Source: Hahella sp. HNIBRBA332 (GTDB lineage Bacteria > Pseudomonadota > Gammaproteobacteria > Pseudomonadales > Oleiphilaceae). From it: 64,000 nt of DNA. The DNA lies in the NCBI RefSeq assembly GCF_030719035.1, contig NZ_CP132203.1, forward strand, positions 1,550,001 through 1,614,000, given 5' to 3'. Shown one piece after another: positions 51,901 to 60,363 of this stretch. The first letter of the stretch is position 1. Each line of letters begins with the position of its first letter. The notes beneath the pieces were generated by a model, which saw only the letters and a list, made by a program, of their open reading frames with translations, ran no database searches and was not told the DNA's origin. Position numbers and translations under genes: made by a program.

Positions 51901-52638
51901 GAGAAAATCCGCTTCCGCGATATCGTGGCGCAGCCCCGCAAGATCATATCCTCGCCCACCTGGTCGGGTCTGGAGGATGAGCATGTGAGCTACAACGCGG
52001 GCTACACCAACGTGCACGAGATGATTCCCTGGCGCACCATCACCGGCCGTCAGCAGTTCTATCAGGACCATGAGTGGATGCGTGATTTCGGCGAAACCAT
52101 GTGCGTATACAAGCCGCCGATCAACCTGAAAACCACCTCGCCGGTGATGAACAGCAAACCCAACGGCAACAAGGAGATCCTGCTCAACTGGATCACGCCG
52201 CACCAGAAATGGGGCATTCACAGCACCTATTCAGACAACTTGCTAATGCTGACGCTGTCCCGGGGCGGCCCCATCGTGTGGATGAGCGAAACCGACGCCA
52301 AGAAGGCCGGTCTGGAGGATAACGACTGGATCGAGGTGTTCAATGTCAACGGCTCCATCGCCGCACGGGCGGTGGTGTCGCAAAGGGTGCCGGAAGGCAT
52401 GGCGATGATGTATCACGCCCAGGAGCGGATCATCAATACACCCGGAGCGGAAATGACCCAAACCCGGGGCGGCATCCACAACTCCGTGACCCGGGCGGTC
52501 ATGAAACCGACCCATATGATCGGTGGCTACGCGCAACAGTCTTACGGCTTTAACTACTACGGCACTGTAGGCTGTAACCGCGATGAATTCGTCATCGTAC
52601 GTAAAATGAACAATGTTGACTGGCTAGATACAGAGTGA
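48913..52638 (+). CDS. narG: Respiratory nitrate reductase alpha subunit
   Basis: The 1241-residue molybdoenzyme carries the Mo-bis-MGD centre that reduces nitrate to nitrite on the cytoplasmic side. Near the N-terminus HGVNCTGSCSWK supplies ligands of the FS0 [4Fe-4S] cluster, including its histidine. WYNSNYIIAWGSNVPQTRTPDAHF includes the aspartate that coordinates Mo. Length matches the family. No twin-arginine signal of the periplasmic type is present. It is first in the narGHJI operon, controlled by the FNR and NarL sites upstream; GAGGAG precedes the ATG. Confidence 0.98.
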   Translation: MSHFLDRLQFFKRKGETFADGHGATTKDDRSWEDGYRRRWQHDKIVRSTHGVNCTGSCSWKIYVKDGLVTWETQQTDYPRTRPDLPNHEPRGCPRGASYSWYIYSANRLKYPKIRQSLIKLWREAKQRHDDPVDAWESIVEDPAKAKSYKQRRGLGGFVRSSWDEVNEIIAAANVYTAKRYGPDRISGFSPIPAMSMVSYAAGSRYLSLIGGNCLSFYDWYCDLPPASPQIWGEQTDVPEAADWYNSNYIIAWGSNVPQTRTPDAHFLTEVRYKGTKTCVITSDYSECSKFGDTWLAPKQGTDSALAMAFGHVILKDFHIDNPSEYFTDYVRRYTDMPMLVMLEEHDGYYVQGRFLRASDLAGNLGQDNNPEWKTIAVNEASGELVSPTGSVGYRWGEQGKWNIQQLDGKSGAEVKLALSLKNISDEIAPVAFPYFGGQEHEYDYFQHTDHDELLIRKVPVKHVQLADGSTVKVACVFDLTVANYGVDNGYNDPACAKDYSDDIPYTPAWQEKITGVPQADVIRVAREFARNADKTHGRSMVIVGAALNHWYHMDMNYRGLINMLMLCGCVGQSGGGWAHYVGQEKLRPQCGWLPLAFGLDWQRPPRQMNGTSFFYNHADQWRYEKLQMTEVVSPLADKGKWSASIIDYNTRAERMGWLPSAPQLGMNPLMLTKEAAVEGMDPKDYAVKLLKEGQLKFACEDPDNPQNYPRNMFIWRSNLLGSSGKGHEYMLRHLLGTKHGLLGKDLGEMGETKPDDVIWRDEAPEGKVDLLVTLDFRMSTTCLYSDIVLPTATWYEKDDLNTSDMHPFIHPLSKAVDPVWEARSDWDIFKGIAKQFSVAAQGHLGVEKDLVTVPILHDTPAEIAQPFGVKHWWKGECDLIPGKTAPNMVVVERDYPNTYNRFTSIGPLLDKLGNGGKGINWDTKEEVAFLAKLNLTHDEDSARGGRPKIESAIDAAEVILSLAPETNGHVAVKAWEALGRATGLDHTHLARPKEEEKIRFRDIVAQPRKIISSPTWSGLEDEHVSYNAGYTNVHEMIPWRTITGRQQFYQDHEWMRDFGETMCVYKPPINLKTTSPVMNSKPNGNKEILLNWITPHQKWGIHSTYSDNLLMLTLSRGGPIVWMSETDAKKAGLEDNDWIEVFNVNGSIAARAVVSQRVPEGMAMMYHAQERIINTPGAEMTQTRGGIHNSVTRAVMKPTHMIGGYAQQSYGFNYYGTVGCNRDEFVIVRKMNNVDWLDTE

Positions 52639-52651
52639 TTGGAGACAGATT

Positions 52652-54184
52652 ATGAAAGTACGCGCTCAAATCGGAATGGTCCTGAATCTGGACAAGTGTA
52701 TCGGCTGTCACACCTGCTCCATCACCTGCAAGAACGTATGGACGTCGCGGGAAGGGGTGGAGTACGCCTGGTTCAACAACGTGGAAAGTAAGCCCGGCGT
52801 CGGCTATCCCAAAGAATGGGAGAATCAGGAAAAATGGAAAGGCGGCTGGAAACGCGGCGCCGATGGAACCTTGAAGCCGCGCATCGGCGGCCGTCATCGG
52901 GTGTTGGCGAATATTTTCGGCAATCCGGATCTGCCGACAATCGATGAATATTACGAGCCCTTTGATTACGACTATCAATATCTGCACACCGCGCCGGACC
53001 GCAAGCATCAGCCCACCGCGCGTCCGCGCTCGCTGATTGACGGCCGCCGCATGGAGAAAATCGAGTGGGGGCCCAACTGGGAGGAAATCCTGGGCACGGA
53101 ATTCGCCAAGCGCCGCAAAGACAAAAACTTTGATCAGGTGCAGGCGGACATGTACGGCGAGTTTGAAAAAACCTTCTTGATGTATCTGCCGCGCTTGTGC
53201 GAGCACTGTTTGAATCCCGCCTGTGTGGCCTCCTGTCCCAGCGGCGCCATCTACAAACGGGAGGAGGACGGCATTGTGCTGATCGATCAGGACAAATGCC
53301 GCGGCTGGAGAATGTGCGTCTCCGCCTGTCCCTACAAAAAGATCTATTACAACTGGAAGAGCGGTAAGTCCGAGAAGTGCATCTTCTGCTATCCGCGTAT
53401 AGAAAGCGGGCAGCCGACCGTCTGTTCGGAAACCTGCGTCGGCCGCATCCGTTATCTGGGCGTATTGCTGTACGACGCGGATCGTATCAAAGATGCGGCC
53501 TCTGCGGCTTCGGATCAGGATCTGTATCAGGCGCAGTGCGACATCTTTCTGGATCCCCATGATCCCAAAGTGCAGGAAGCGGCGCGGGCGGAAGGCATTC
53601 CGCAGGCTTGGCTGGAGGCGGCCATGCAGTCGCCAGTCTACAAGATGGCGATTGACTGGAAGGTGGCGCTGCCGCTACACCCGGAATACCGCACTTTACC
53701 CATGGTCTGGTATGTGCCGCCGCTCAGCCCGATCCAGAATGCCGTTGAGCAAGGTCACGTTGGCATGAACGGCGAAATTCCAGACCTGAAAAGCCTGCGC
53801 ATTCCCCTGCGTTATCTGGCCAACATGCTGACGGCGGGAGATGAAGCCCCTGTAGTGCGGGCGCTGGAGCGTATGATCGCCATGCGCGCCTACATGCGCG
53901 CCAAGCATGTGGATAAGGTCGAGGATCTGAAAGTCCTGGAGCAGGTTGGTCTGACCAAATCCCTGGTGGAGGACATGTATCGCATCATGGCCCTGGCCAA
54001 TTACGAAGACCGCTTTGTGATTCCCACCACTCACCGGGAATACGCAGAGAACGCTTACGATCTCAAGAGCAGTTGCGGCTTCAGCTTCGGCAATGGCTGC
54101 TCCGACGGAGACAATCCGGTGAACCTGTTTGGCGGCAAACAGGCGACGGTGCGTCAGGTTATACCGGTGCGGCAGGAGGATTAA
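52652..54184 (+). CDS. narH: Respiratory nitrate reductase beta subunit
   Basis: The 510-residue iron-sulfur subunit transfers electrons from NarI to NarG. Cysteine groups for four clusters are visible: CIGCHTCSITCKN near the N-terminus, CEHCLNPACVASCPSG, then CRGWRMCVSACP, where Trp replaces a cysteine as in the [3Fe-4S] cluster of the E. coli enzyme, and CIFCYPRIESGQPTVCSETC. It starts 13 bases after narG. Confidence 0.98.
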   Translation: MKVRAQIGMVLNLDKCIGCHTCSITCKNVWTSREGVEYAWFNNVESKPGVGYPKEWENQEKWKGGWKRGADGTLKPRIGGRHRVLANIFGNPDLPTIDEYYEPFDYDYQYLHTAPDRKHQPTARPRSLIDGRRMEKIEWGPNWEEILGTEFAKRRKDKNFDQVQADMYGEFEKTFLMYLPRLCEHCLNPACVASCPSGAIYKREEDGIVLIDQDKCRGWRMCVSACPYKKIYYNWKSGKSEKCIFCYPRIESGQPTVCSETCVGRIRYLGVLLYDADRIKDAASAASDQDLYQAQCDIFLDPHDPKVQEAARAEGIPQAWLEAAMQSPVYKMAIDWKVALPLHPEYRTLPMVWYVPPLSPIQNAVEQGHVGMNGEIPDLKSLRIPLRYLANMLTAGDEAPVVRALERMIAMRAYMRAKHVDKVEDLKVLEQVGLTKSLVEDMYRIMALANYEDRFVIPTTHREYAENAYDLKSSCGFSFGNGCSDGDNPVNLFGGKQATVRQVIPVRQED

Positions 54185-54186
54185 TC

Positions 54187-54921
54187 ATGGTCATTTTGAA
54201 GTTGATATCCCGGTTGTTGGATTACCCTACCGAGGAATTGTATGCGAGTTCGGCGCTTGTCAGAGGCTTGGTTAAGGATGACCAGCTTCTGACAACCTTA
54301 ACCCGGCGGCGTCTGGAAAATTTTATCGACGATTTTTTCAGTCGTGATTTATTGGATTTGCAGAGTGAATATGACGGCTTGTTCGAACGCGGCCGGGCGG
54401 TATCCCTGCACCTGTTTGAGCATGTGCACGGCGAATCCCGGGATCGCGGGCAGGCCATGGTCAACCTGTTGCAACAATACCGTGAGGCGGGTCTGGAAAT
54501 CAGTGTGCGCGAATTGCCGGATTATCTGCCGGTTTACCTTGAGTTCGCCGCGACGCAGGGCGAACAGGCGAGAGGATGGTTACAGGACGTGGCGCATATT
54601 CTCGCTCTGTTGGCGGCGCGTCTGGAAGAACGCGAAAGCCCATACGCACTGTTGATTCATGCGCTGATCGAGCTTGCCGAAGTGGACGTGAATCTGGCTT
54701 CGTTGCGCGAACAGATCAAGGGCGAGGAGCGTGACGACACCCCAGAAGCCCTGGACAAAATCTGGGAAGAAGAAGCGGTGACCTTCACGCAGGACAGCGC
54801 CATGAACAGTTGCGGCGACGCGCGTTATCGTCCGGCGGCGAGTCAGCGCAAAGACGACGTCATGCCGGTGCAGTTACTGGACCCTGCGGCGATGGCCGAG
54901 CGCCAGTCCAATCTGGGTTGA
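54187..54921 (+). CDS. narJ: Nitrate reductase molybdenum cofactor assembly chaperone
   Basis: The ATG at 54187, three bases after the narH stop, gives 244 residues. This all-helical NarJ/TorD-family chaperone (LLDYPTEELY start, HVHGESRDRGQAM, LPDYLPVYLEF) binds NarG and is needed for cofactor insertion and membrane targeting. An upstream in-frame start at 54073 would overlap narH and is rejected. The acidic C-terminal half is typical. Confidence 0.96.
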   Translation: MVILKLISRLLDYPTEELYASSALVRGLVKDDQLLTTLTRRRLENFIDDFFSRDLLDLQSEYDGLFERGRAVSLHLFEHVHGESRDRGQAMVNLLQQYREAGLEISVRELPDYLPVYLEFAATQGEQARGWLQDVAHILALLAARLEERESPYALLIHALIELAEVDVNLASLREQIKGEERDDTPEALDKIWEEEAVTFTQDSAMNSCGDARYRPAASQRKDDVMPVQLLDPAAMAERQSNLG

Positions 54922-54932
54922 GGAGAAATATC

Positions 54933-55613
54933 ATGAACTATATCAATACACTTCTGTTTTCCGTTTATCCCTACATCGCGCTGGCGGTCTTTTTCCTCGG
55001 CAGTTTGATCCGTTATGACAGGGATCAGTACACCTGGAAAACCAGTTCCAGCCAGATATTTGAAAGCCGCCAGTTGCGCATCGGCAGCATCCTGTTTCAT
55101 ATCGGCGTCATCGCCATCCTGGCGGGACACTTCGTCGGTTTGCTGACGCCGAAAGCGGTGTGGCATGCGCTGGGCGTTTCCACCAGCTTCAAGCAGGCCA
55201 TGGCGATGGGCATTGGCGGATTGTTTGGAATTATCTGCTTCGCCGGGCTGACCATTCTGATCAAGCGCCGCCTGACCAATCCACGGGTGCGCGCCAACTC
55301 CAGCAAAATGGATATAGCGATTCTGTTGTTGCTCTATGCGCAACTGATTCTGGGATTGCTCAGCATCTTCGTTTCCGCTGGTCACATGGACGGGACCGAA
55401 ATGCTCAAGCTGATGAGCTGGGCGCAATCCCTGGTTACCTTTAATGCCGCAGATGCAGCGGCGGCGGTAAGCAGCGTGCATGTGATCTATAAACTGCACA
55501 TCTTCCTGGGAATGACCCTGTTTCTGCTGTTCCCGTTCAGCCGGCTGGTGCATGTGTGGAGCGTGCCGGTGCGCTACTTTACCCGCAACTATCAAGTCGT
55601 TCGGGCGAGATAA
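54933..55613 (+). CDS. narI: Respiratory nitrate reductase gamma subunit (cytochrome b)
   Basis: The 226-residue membrane subunit has five transmembrane helices and oxidises quinol, passing electrons to NarH. Two b-type haems are expected, with histidines in LFHIGVIAILAGHFVGL and in VIYKLHIFLGMTLFLLFPF / RLVHVW. GAGGAGA lies before the ATG at 54933; the longer frame from 54810 lies inside narJ. Confidence 0.97.
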   Translation: MNYINTLLFSVYPYIALAVFFLGSLIRYDRDQYTWKTSSSQIFESRQLRIGSILFHIGVIAILAGHFVGLLTPKAVWHALGVSTSFKQAMAMGIGGLFGIICFAGLTILIKRRLTNPRVRANSSKMDIAILLLLYAQLILGLLSIFVSAGHMDGTEMLKLMSWAQSLVTFNAADAAAAVSSVHVIYKLHIFLGMTLFLLFPFSRLVHVWSVPVRYFTRNYQVVRAR

Positions 55614-55695
55614 AGGCCCTTTCCGCAACGCCCGCCCCGAGCTTTCTAATTGCAGAGGGCAGGGGCGACTTGCAAGAAGCACAGTGAGGAAGACC

Positions 55696-56463
55696 ATGAG
55701 CACAGACATCAGCGTAAACGGCGTTGCAATCTCTGAAGCAGCGATGTGTCAGGAAATGCAGTATTTTCCCTCGGAAAGTCGTGAAGACGCGTTGAATCAG
55801 GCGGCGCGCGCCTTGATCATCGGCGAGCTGTTGCGACAACGGGCGCAAGCGCTGGGAATGGAAACAGACGGGTTATCCCGGGATGAAGTGATTGAACAAC
55901 TACTGCAGCAAGAAGCCCCGGTGCGCGAACCAACAGTTGCGGAGTGCGAACGGTTCTACCAAGGCCATCCGCAGCAGTTCAGCTCATCTCCATTGGTGGA
56001 GGCCAGGCATATCCTGCTGGCGGCGGCTCCCGACGACGTCAAAGAACGCTCACTGAAGCTGGAGCAGGCCAAAGTGTTGATCGAGCGCCTGCAATCTCAT
56101 CCAGAGCAGTTCGCCATGCTGGCGCAAAAGTTCTCCGCCTGCCCGTCCAAGGAGCAGGGCGGCTCGCTCGGACAGTTATCGCGGGGGCAAACTGTCGCCG
56201 AGTTCGAGGCGGCGGTATTTCGTCATGATCATGGTTTGATCGCCAGTCCCGTAGAGAGCCGATACGGCGTTCATGTGGTCTGGGTGGAGCGCAACATTCC
56301 TGGCGATCTTTTGCCGTTCTCATACGTAGAGGATAAATTGCGCAGCTATTTGCATGAGCTGGCTGAGCGTCGTGCGATTGTGGATTATTTGCACAGGCTG
56401 GTGGAGGCGGCGGAAATTCATGGCTACCGCTTTGCGCAGGACGGATCTCCGTTGCTACAGTAA
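55696..56463 (+). CDS. Parvulin-type peptidyl-prolyl isomerase
   Basis: From the ATG at 55696 the protein has 255 residues. An N-terminal helical part (VNGVAISEAAMCQEMQYF) resembles the SurA/NifM N-domain, and the rotamase domain (VEARHILLAAAPDD, KFSACPSKEQGGSLGQLSRGQ, ESRYGVHVVWVE) is complete. No signal peptide is seen, so it should be cytoplasmic, like NifM. It follows narI by 82 bases and is often found at the end of nar operons, so a role in folding nitrate reductase is plausible. Confidence 0.92.
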   Translation: MSTDISVNGVAISEAAMCQEMQYFPSESREDALNQAARALIIGELLRQRAQALGMETDGLSRDEVIEQLLQQEAPVREPTVAECERFYQGHPQQFSSSPLVEARHILLAAAPDDVKERSLKLEQAKVLIERLQSHPEQFAMLAQKFSACPSKEQGGSLGQLSRGQTVAEFEAAVFRHDHGLIASPVESRYGVHVVWVERNIPGDLLPFSYVEDKLRSYLHELAERRAIVDYLHRLVEAAEIHGYRFAQDGSPLLQ

Positions 56464-56560
56464 TATTTCTTATTTATTACAATGGGTTATGCCTCCCTAT
56501 ACTGGGTGGGGCTGACCCTGATGAAGCCGGGCTTGTCACAATAAATTATCCGTAAGCAAT

Positions 56561-56574
56561 TAAACGCTCGTTTA
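56561..56574. promoter_or_regulatory. TAAACG-CT-CGTTTA palindrome in the mqo promoter
   Basis: This perfect 6+2+6 palindrome overlaps the expected -35 region of the mqo promoter and is a good candidate for a repressor site. Confidence 0.5.
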
Positions 56575-56589
56575 GCGATTAAATTAAGG

Positions 56590-56595
56590 TATAAT
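56590..56595 (+). promoter_or_regulatory. -10 box of mqo
   Basis: TATAAT, a perfect consensus, about 210 bases before the mqo ATG. No strong -35 at 17 bases, suggesting activator dependence or operator overlap. Confidence 0.6.
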
Positions 56596-56806
56596 TGCGA
56601 CCCCGTGGCCAGGTACGTTTGGCTTTTCGGGTTCTCTTCCAATATCGAGGCGACAGGAACATAGCCTCCGACAGAGCAGAAAAGCAAACGCTTCTCGCCA
56701 GGGGCGGACCTACTTATCTTTGACCTTTCGCCCAAATCCTCCATAATCGGCGGCGGTTTTAATGCTTGTCACCAGATTTTGATTTTCTTGCAAAGGCGCG
56801 ATTGTA

Positions 56807-58300
56807 ATGACTGTAAAAAAGGCGGATGTGCTGCTAGTCGGCGGCGGTGTTATGAGCACGACCCTAGGGACGATGCTGATGCAGTTGGACCCATCCTTAA
56901 ATATCGTCATGGTGGAAAGACTCGATCATGTCGCCCACGAAAGCACATACGGCTGGAATAATGCAGGCACAGGCCACGCTGGATATTGTGAGCTGAACTA
57001 CACCCCGGAAACCGGCGGTGGCGACATTGAAATCACCCGGGCGCTTGCTATCAATGCTTCTTTCGAAGTGTCGCTGCAGTTCTGGAGCTTTCTGGTGGAG
57101 CGCGGCGGACTGCCCAGTCCCAATGAATTTATCAACACCTGTCCGCACGAAAGCTTCGTTTGGGGCGAGTCGGACATCGCGTTTCTGCGCAAGCGTCATC
57201 AGTTATTGAGCGCTCATCACTTATTCAAAGACATGGAGTTCAGTGACGATCCCCGCACGCTGCAGGATTGGATGCCGCTGGTCATGGAGCATCGCGACCC
57301 CATGCAGAAAGTGGCGGCGACTCGCGTTCGCTACGGTTCCGATGTGGATTTCGGCTCTCTGACCCGCAATATGGTGGAGCACCTGCAAAAGAACGCCAAC
57401 TTTGAATTGTTGCTGAGCCATCCGGTTAAGAGCCTGAAGCAAAAAACGGACGGACGCTGGACAGTGCATTTGTCCGACAGCCACAACGGCGGAAGCAAAA
57501 CCATCGACGCAGGCTTTGTATTCCTGGGCGCCGGCGGCGGCGCGTTGCCGTTGCTGCAAAAATCCGGCATCCCGGAAGGCGACGGCTACGGCGGTTTCCC
57601 AGTCAGCGGTCAGTGGCTGGTGTGCAAGAAACCGGATATCGTCAAACGTCATTACGCCAAAGTATACGGTAAAGCAGCTATCGGCGCGCCGCCCATGTCG
57701 GTGCCGCACCTGGACACCCGCATCATCAACGGCGAGCCCGCGTTGCTGTTTGGACCCTACGCTGGATTCACCACCAAATTCCTGAAAACAGGCTCTTCTT
57801 TCGATTTGTTCGGCTCTATCCGCGCCAACAACTTTGGGCCGATCATGTCCGTGGGCATTAATAACATGGACCTGACCCGTTACCTGATTAAAGAAGCGAT
57901 GCAGTCGCATTCAGATCGCGTGAAGTCGCTGCTGAACTACTTCCCCGAAGCGAAAGAAGACGACTGGACGCTGGCGGAAGCCGGACAGCGCGTGCAGATC
58001 ATCAAGCGTGATGCGCAAGGCCGCGGCAAACTGGAATTCGGCACCGAGCTGGTGGCTTCCAAAGACGGCTCGCTGGCGGCGCTGTTGGGCGCTTCGCCAG
58101 GCGCTTCCGTAGCGGTGAAGGCGATGGTCGACGTGATCGAACGTTGCTTCAAGGATCGTTTGAGCAGCGCAGACTGGAACGCCAAACTGAAGGAGATGAT
58201 TCCTTCCTATGGGGAGTCGTTGGTGGACAATGCAGAGCTGCTGCACCGCGTACGTTCCAGAACCTTGTCTGTATTGGGGCTGGATAAAAAACGCATGTAA
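56807..58300 (+). CDS. mqo: Malate:quinone oxidoreductase
   Basis: The 497-residue flavoenzyme oxidises malate to oxaloacetate and passes electrons to the quinone pool as a membrane-associated TCA enzyme. The FAD Rossmann motif VLLVGGGVMSTTLGTML opens the protein, then VERLDHVAHESTYGWNNAGTGHAGYCELNYTPE, characteristic of Mqo, and a C-terminal LLGASPGASVAVKAM. Length matches the family. It is monocistronic, with a terminator 50 bases after the stop. Confidence 0.97.
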   Translation: MTVKKADVLLVGGGVMSTTLGTMLMQLDPSLNIVMVERLDHVAHESTYGWNNAGTGHAGYCELNYTPETGGGDIEITRALAINASFEVSLQFWSFLVERGGLPSPNEFINTCPHESFVWGESDIAFLRKRHQLLSAHHLFKDMEFSDDPRTLQDWMPLVMEHRDPMQKVAATRVRYGSDVDFGSLTRNMVEHLQKNANFELLLSHPVKSLKQKTDGRWTVHLSDSHNGGSKTIDAGFVFLGAGGGALPLLQKSGIPEGDGYGGFPVSGQWLVCKKPDIVKRHYAKVYGKAAIGAPPMSVPHLDTRIINGEPALLFGPYAGFTTKFLKTGSSFDLFGSIRANNFGPIMSVGINNMDLTRYLIKEAMQSHSDRVKSLLNYFPEAKEDDWTLAEAGQRVQIIKRDAQGRGKLEFGTELVASKDGSLAALLGASPGASVAVKAMVDVIERCFKDRLSSADWNAKLKEMIPSYGESLVDNAELLHRVRSRTLSVLGLDKKRM

Positions 58301-58350
58301 TGGTCGCTATGCGGTAAGTAAACTGCGCTTCCGCAACTGTCCAAGGTAAA

Positions 58351-58374
58351 AGGGTCGCTAAGCGGCCCTTTTTT
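58351..58374 (+). terminator. Intrinsic terminator of mqo
   Basis: AGGGTCGC (58351-58358), loop TAA, GCGGCCCT (58362-58369), followed by a T-run to 58374. Confidence 0.88.
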
Positions 58375-58395
58375 GTGGGCGTATTCCTGGCATAT

Positions 58396-58418
58396 AAAAA
58401 CCGCCCTGAGGCGGTTTT
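58396..58418. terminator. Bidirectional terminator, mainly for the ankyrin gene
   Basis: CCGCC-CTGA-GGCGG (58401-58414) flanked by AAAAA on the left and TTTT on the right. It serves the minus-strand gene that stops at 58437 and backs up the mqo terminator. Confidence 0.85.
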
Positions 58419-58436
58419 AGAATGAATAAAGGGGCG

Positions 58437-60059
58437 TTATTGATTTACGCTCGCCTGAGACTGCGCGGCGAGATTTTTCAAATAGGCCGCATTCTCAGGC
58501 TTGTCGTTCTCTTCTGCGTAAGTCAGTGCAGTGTCGCCCAGACCGTCCACCAATAAGGGATCGGCCCCAGCCTTGATTAACAGTTCCAACATGGCTGTAT
58601 CAGCATGTTGAGCTGCGTGCATCAGCGGGCTACGCAAGGTGCGGGTGATGTTGTAGCGGCAATCGTACTGGACCTCTGGCCCTGACTTATAACGATGGTT
58701 AACCTCCGCGCCTGCATTCAGCAGAGCCTGCGCGGACTCGGGCAAATTGAACTGAATGGCGTAATACAGCGCAGTTTTGCCGAAGCCGTTTTGATAGTTG
58801 ACATCCGCCCCTTTGCTGAGCAACAAACGCATATTGTCCGGATTATGCACTGCAAAGAACAAAGGCGACTCATCGCCCTGATTAAGGTCTTTAACCGAAT
58901 CCAGCAGGGTTTCGACGATTTCTGTCGATAACCCCAGTCCCAAGGCTGCGTTCAACGCTTGCAGGCGGGCGCTTTGGTCGGCGTCGGTGATAAGCTTTTG
59001 CACTGTGTCCAAGGCTGGCGGTTTGTCATTGAACAGCAACGTCGCCAGCGGCGCGACGGTGTAATCCTGGCTACTGGGATACGCCCCCGCCGCTCGTTGC
59101 AGGAACAAGTCCACGCCGGCTTGTGCGGCGGCTTGCGCTTTGCTGTCGTCCATGCCGAAGCGGCTGGCGTAGTGGGCGGCCAGATCGTTTTCCGCCTGTT
59201 GCATGACTTGCAGGTATTGGTGGTAGTAGGGCAGATTGTAGATGCTCTCCAGGGACCAGTAGCGGAGGTAGTCCAATGTCGCTGCGCGATAGCGCGCTCT
59301 GTCTTTCGCAGCAATGCGTGCCAGATTTACTTCCGGCGCGAAGCCTGCCTCAAGCAGTTGAAAGTGGTAATAACGCCATTGGACGTAAACAATCGTGCCT
59401 GTGCATGCATGTGAGCCTTGTTCGCTGCGGAACGCATCGCTCAATGCCTTCAAGTTCTGCAGGAACGGCTGTTCAGCCAAACTCTCGGGGCACTGATAGT
59501 CCACTTCCAGTGGACTGCCTCTGCCTGAACCAAGATCAGGAGCTTCCGAAAATATGCGCGCCGGCTGTGAGCTCATTTCCTCGCAAGTCAGCTTGCCATC
59601 TTCATAGGGCCCCAGGGTAAGAGTAAACGGCAGCTTTTTACCAGAGTGGGTCCAGTATCCCTTGATCTCGTTGGGTATGACGGCTCCGGCATTGTTGCTG
59701 TGGCCGGCGATGACGGTAGTGGTGAAGCTGCCGTCAAAGTTCTCTTCATCTCTGCCTTTGGGAGCGCTGCTTTCCAGGTGGATATTCGAGCCTTGAATGC
59801 CCCCATGCAGTTCGATGGCCGTTTTGTAGCGGTCGTAATAGTAGCCGCCTTTTACAGAACCGTTTTCTTCGATCGACAGCGTCATGGTGATCGGATACTG
59901 GTCGATGACGCCGTAGTATTTACTCTCAGCCGCCAACGCCGATGCAGTTGCGCCTGCCAGAAATAGCGCAGACGGAACCAGACGGGCGAGCCGCGTCAGG
60001 GAGTTCAGCATGCGGCCGGGCCGCGCGCACAAGAGATGGTTTGGGGATATTTTGTTCAC
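58437..60059 (-). CDS. Exported protein with C-terminal ankyrin repeats
   Basis: The GTG at 60059 has AGGA eight bases upstream and gives 540 residues; an ATG at 60011 is possible but has no site. A hydrophobic segment (SALFLAGATASALAAES) marks an export signal ending near residue 44. The middle has no recognised domain. From about 395 there are ankyrin repeats (ESPLFFAVHNPDNMRLLLSKGADVN, KTALYYAIQFNLPESAQALLNAGAEVN, SPLMHAAQHADTAMLELLIKAGADP). A role in periplasmic protein-protein binding is inferred from the repeats. Confidence 0.82.
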   Translation of the reverse strand: MNKISPNHLLCARPGRMLNSLTRLARLVPSALFLAGATASALAAESKYYGVIDQYPITMTLSIEENGSVKGGYYYDRYKTAIELHGGIQGSNIHLESSAPKGRDEENFDGSFTTTVIAGHSNNAGAVIPNEIKGYWTHSGKKLPFTLTLGPYEDGKLTCEEMSSQPARIFSEAPDLGSGRGSPLEVDYQCPESLAEQPFLQNLKALSDAFRSEQGSHACTGTIVYVQWRYYHFQLLEAGFAPEVNLARIAAKDRARYRAATLDYLRYWSLESIYNLPYYHQYLQVMQQAENDLAAHYASRFGMDDSKAQAAAQAGVDLFLQRAAGAYPSSQDYTVAPLATLLFNDKPPALDTVQKLITDADQSARLQALNAALGLGLSTEIVETLLDSVKDLNQGDESPLFFAVHNPDNMRLLLSKGADVNYQNGFGKTALYYAIQFNLPESAQALLNAGAEVNHRYKSGPEVQYDCRYNITRTLRSPLMHAAQHADTAMLELLIKAGADPLLVDGLGDTALTYAEENDKPENAAYLKNLAAQSQASVNQ

Positions 60060-60363
60060 AACTACTGTCCTGGTGTTGTAACCGACTGCGGATATTGCCG
60101 CTTTAAACGGCGCTCCAGTTTTTCCGCAATAAATAAAAATGTGGGACCCGGATCATAAACCCTAAATGGGCTTTTATGCAGTAAATTTTCGTAATTTCAT
60201 TAGGTTAGTGGTTATTTACGACATAGGGTGAAGCGTATTTTTAATCAGTCCAGAGCGTCAAGAGGGAAGATTGCGGATGGGAGCTGATGGCGAGGATGGG
60301 GGGACGAAAAAAGGGAGCGTGTGAAGCGCTCCCCCGTTGGCTGTTCATCTCAACCGATGCGTA
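60060..60363. other. Intergenic region between the ankyrin and CSLREA genes
   Basis: This gap holds the ankyrin gene promoter and the terminator of the CSLREA gene at 60307-60333. No other element was recognised. Confidence 0.5.
60307..60333 (-). terminator. Intrinsic terminator of the CSLREA gene
   Basis: On the minus strand GGGAGCG-N7-CGCTCCC (60333-60313) is followed by six U residues (60312-60307). Confidence 0.85.

Larger units (their letters stand above)
56464..56806. other. Upstream region of mqo
   Basis: This 343-base gap holds the mqo promoter: the TATAAT and palindrome listed separately lie well upstream, leaving a leader of about 200 bases with no evident riboswitch-like structure. 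A small minus-strand frame (56487-56744) looks like a shadow. Confidence 0.5.

Noticed and set aside
50083..53560. Long minus-strand frames opposite narG and narH
   Set aside because: Both lie opposite clearly real subunits of nitrate reductase and have no recognisable domain.
56487..56744. 85-residue minus-strand frame upstream of mqo
   Set aside because: No ribosome-binding site or domain; it covers the mqo promoter and palindrome.
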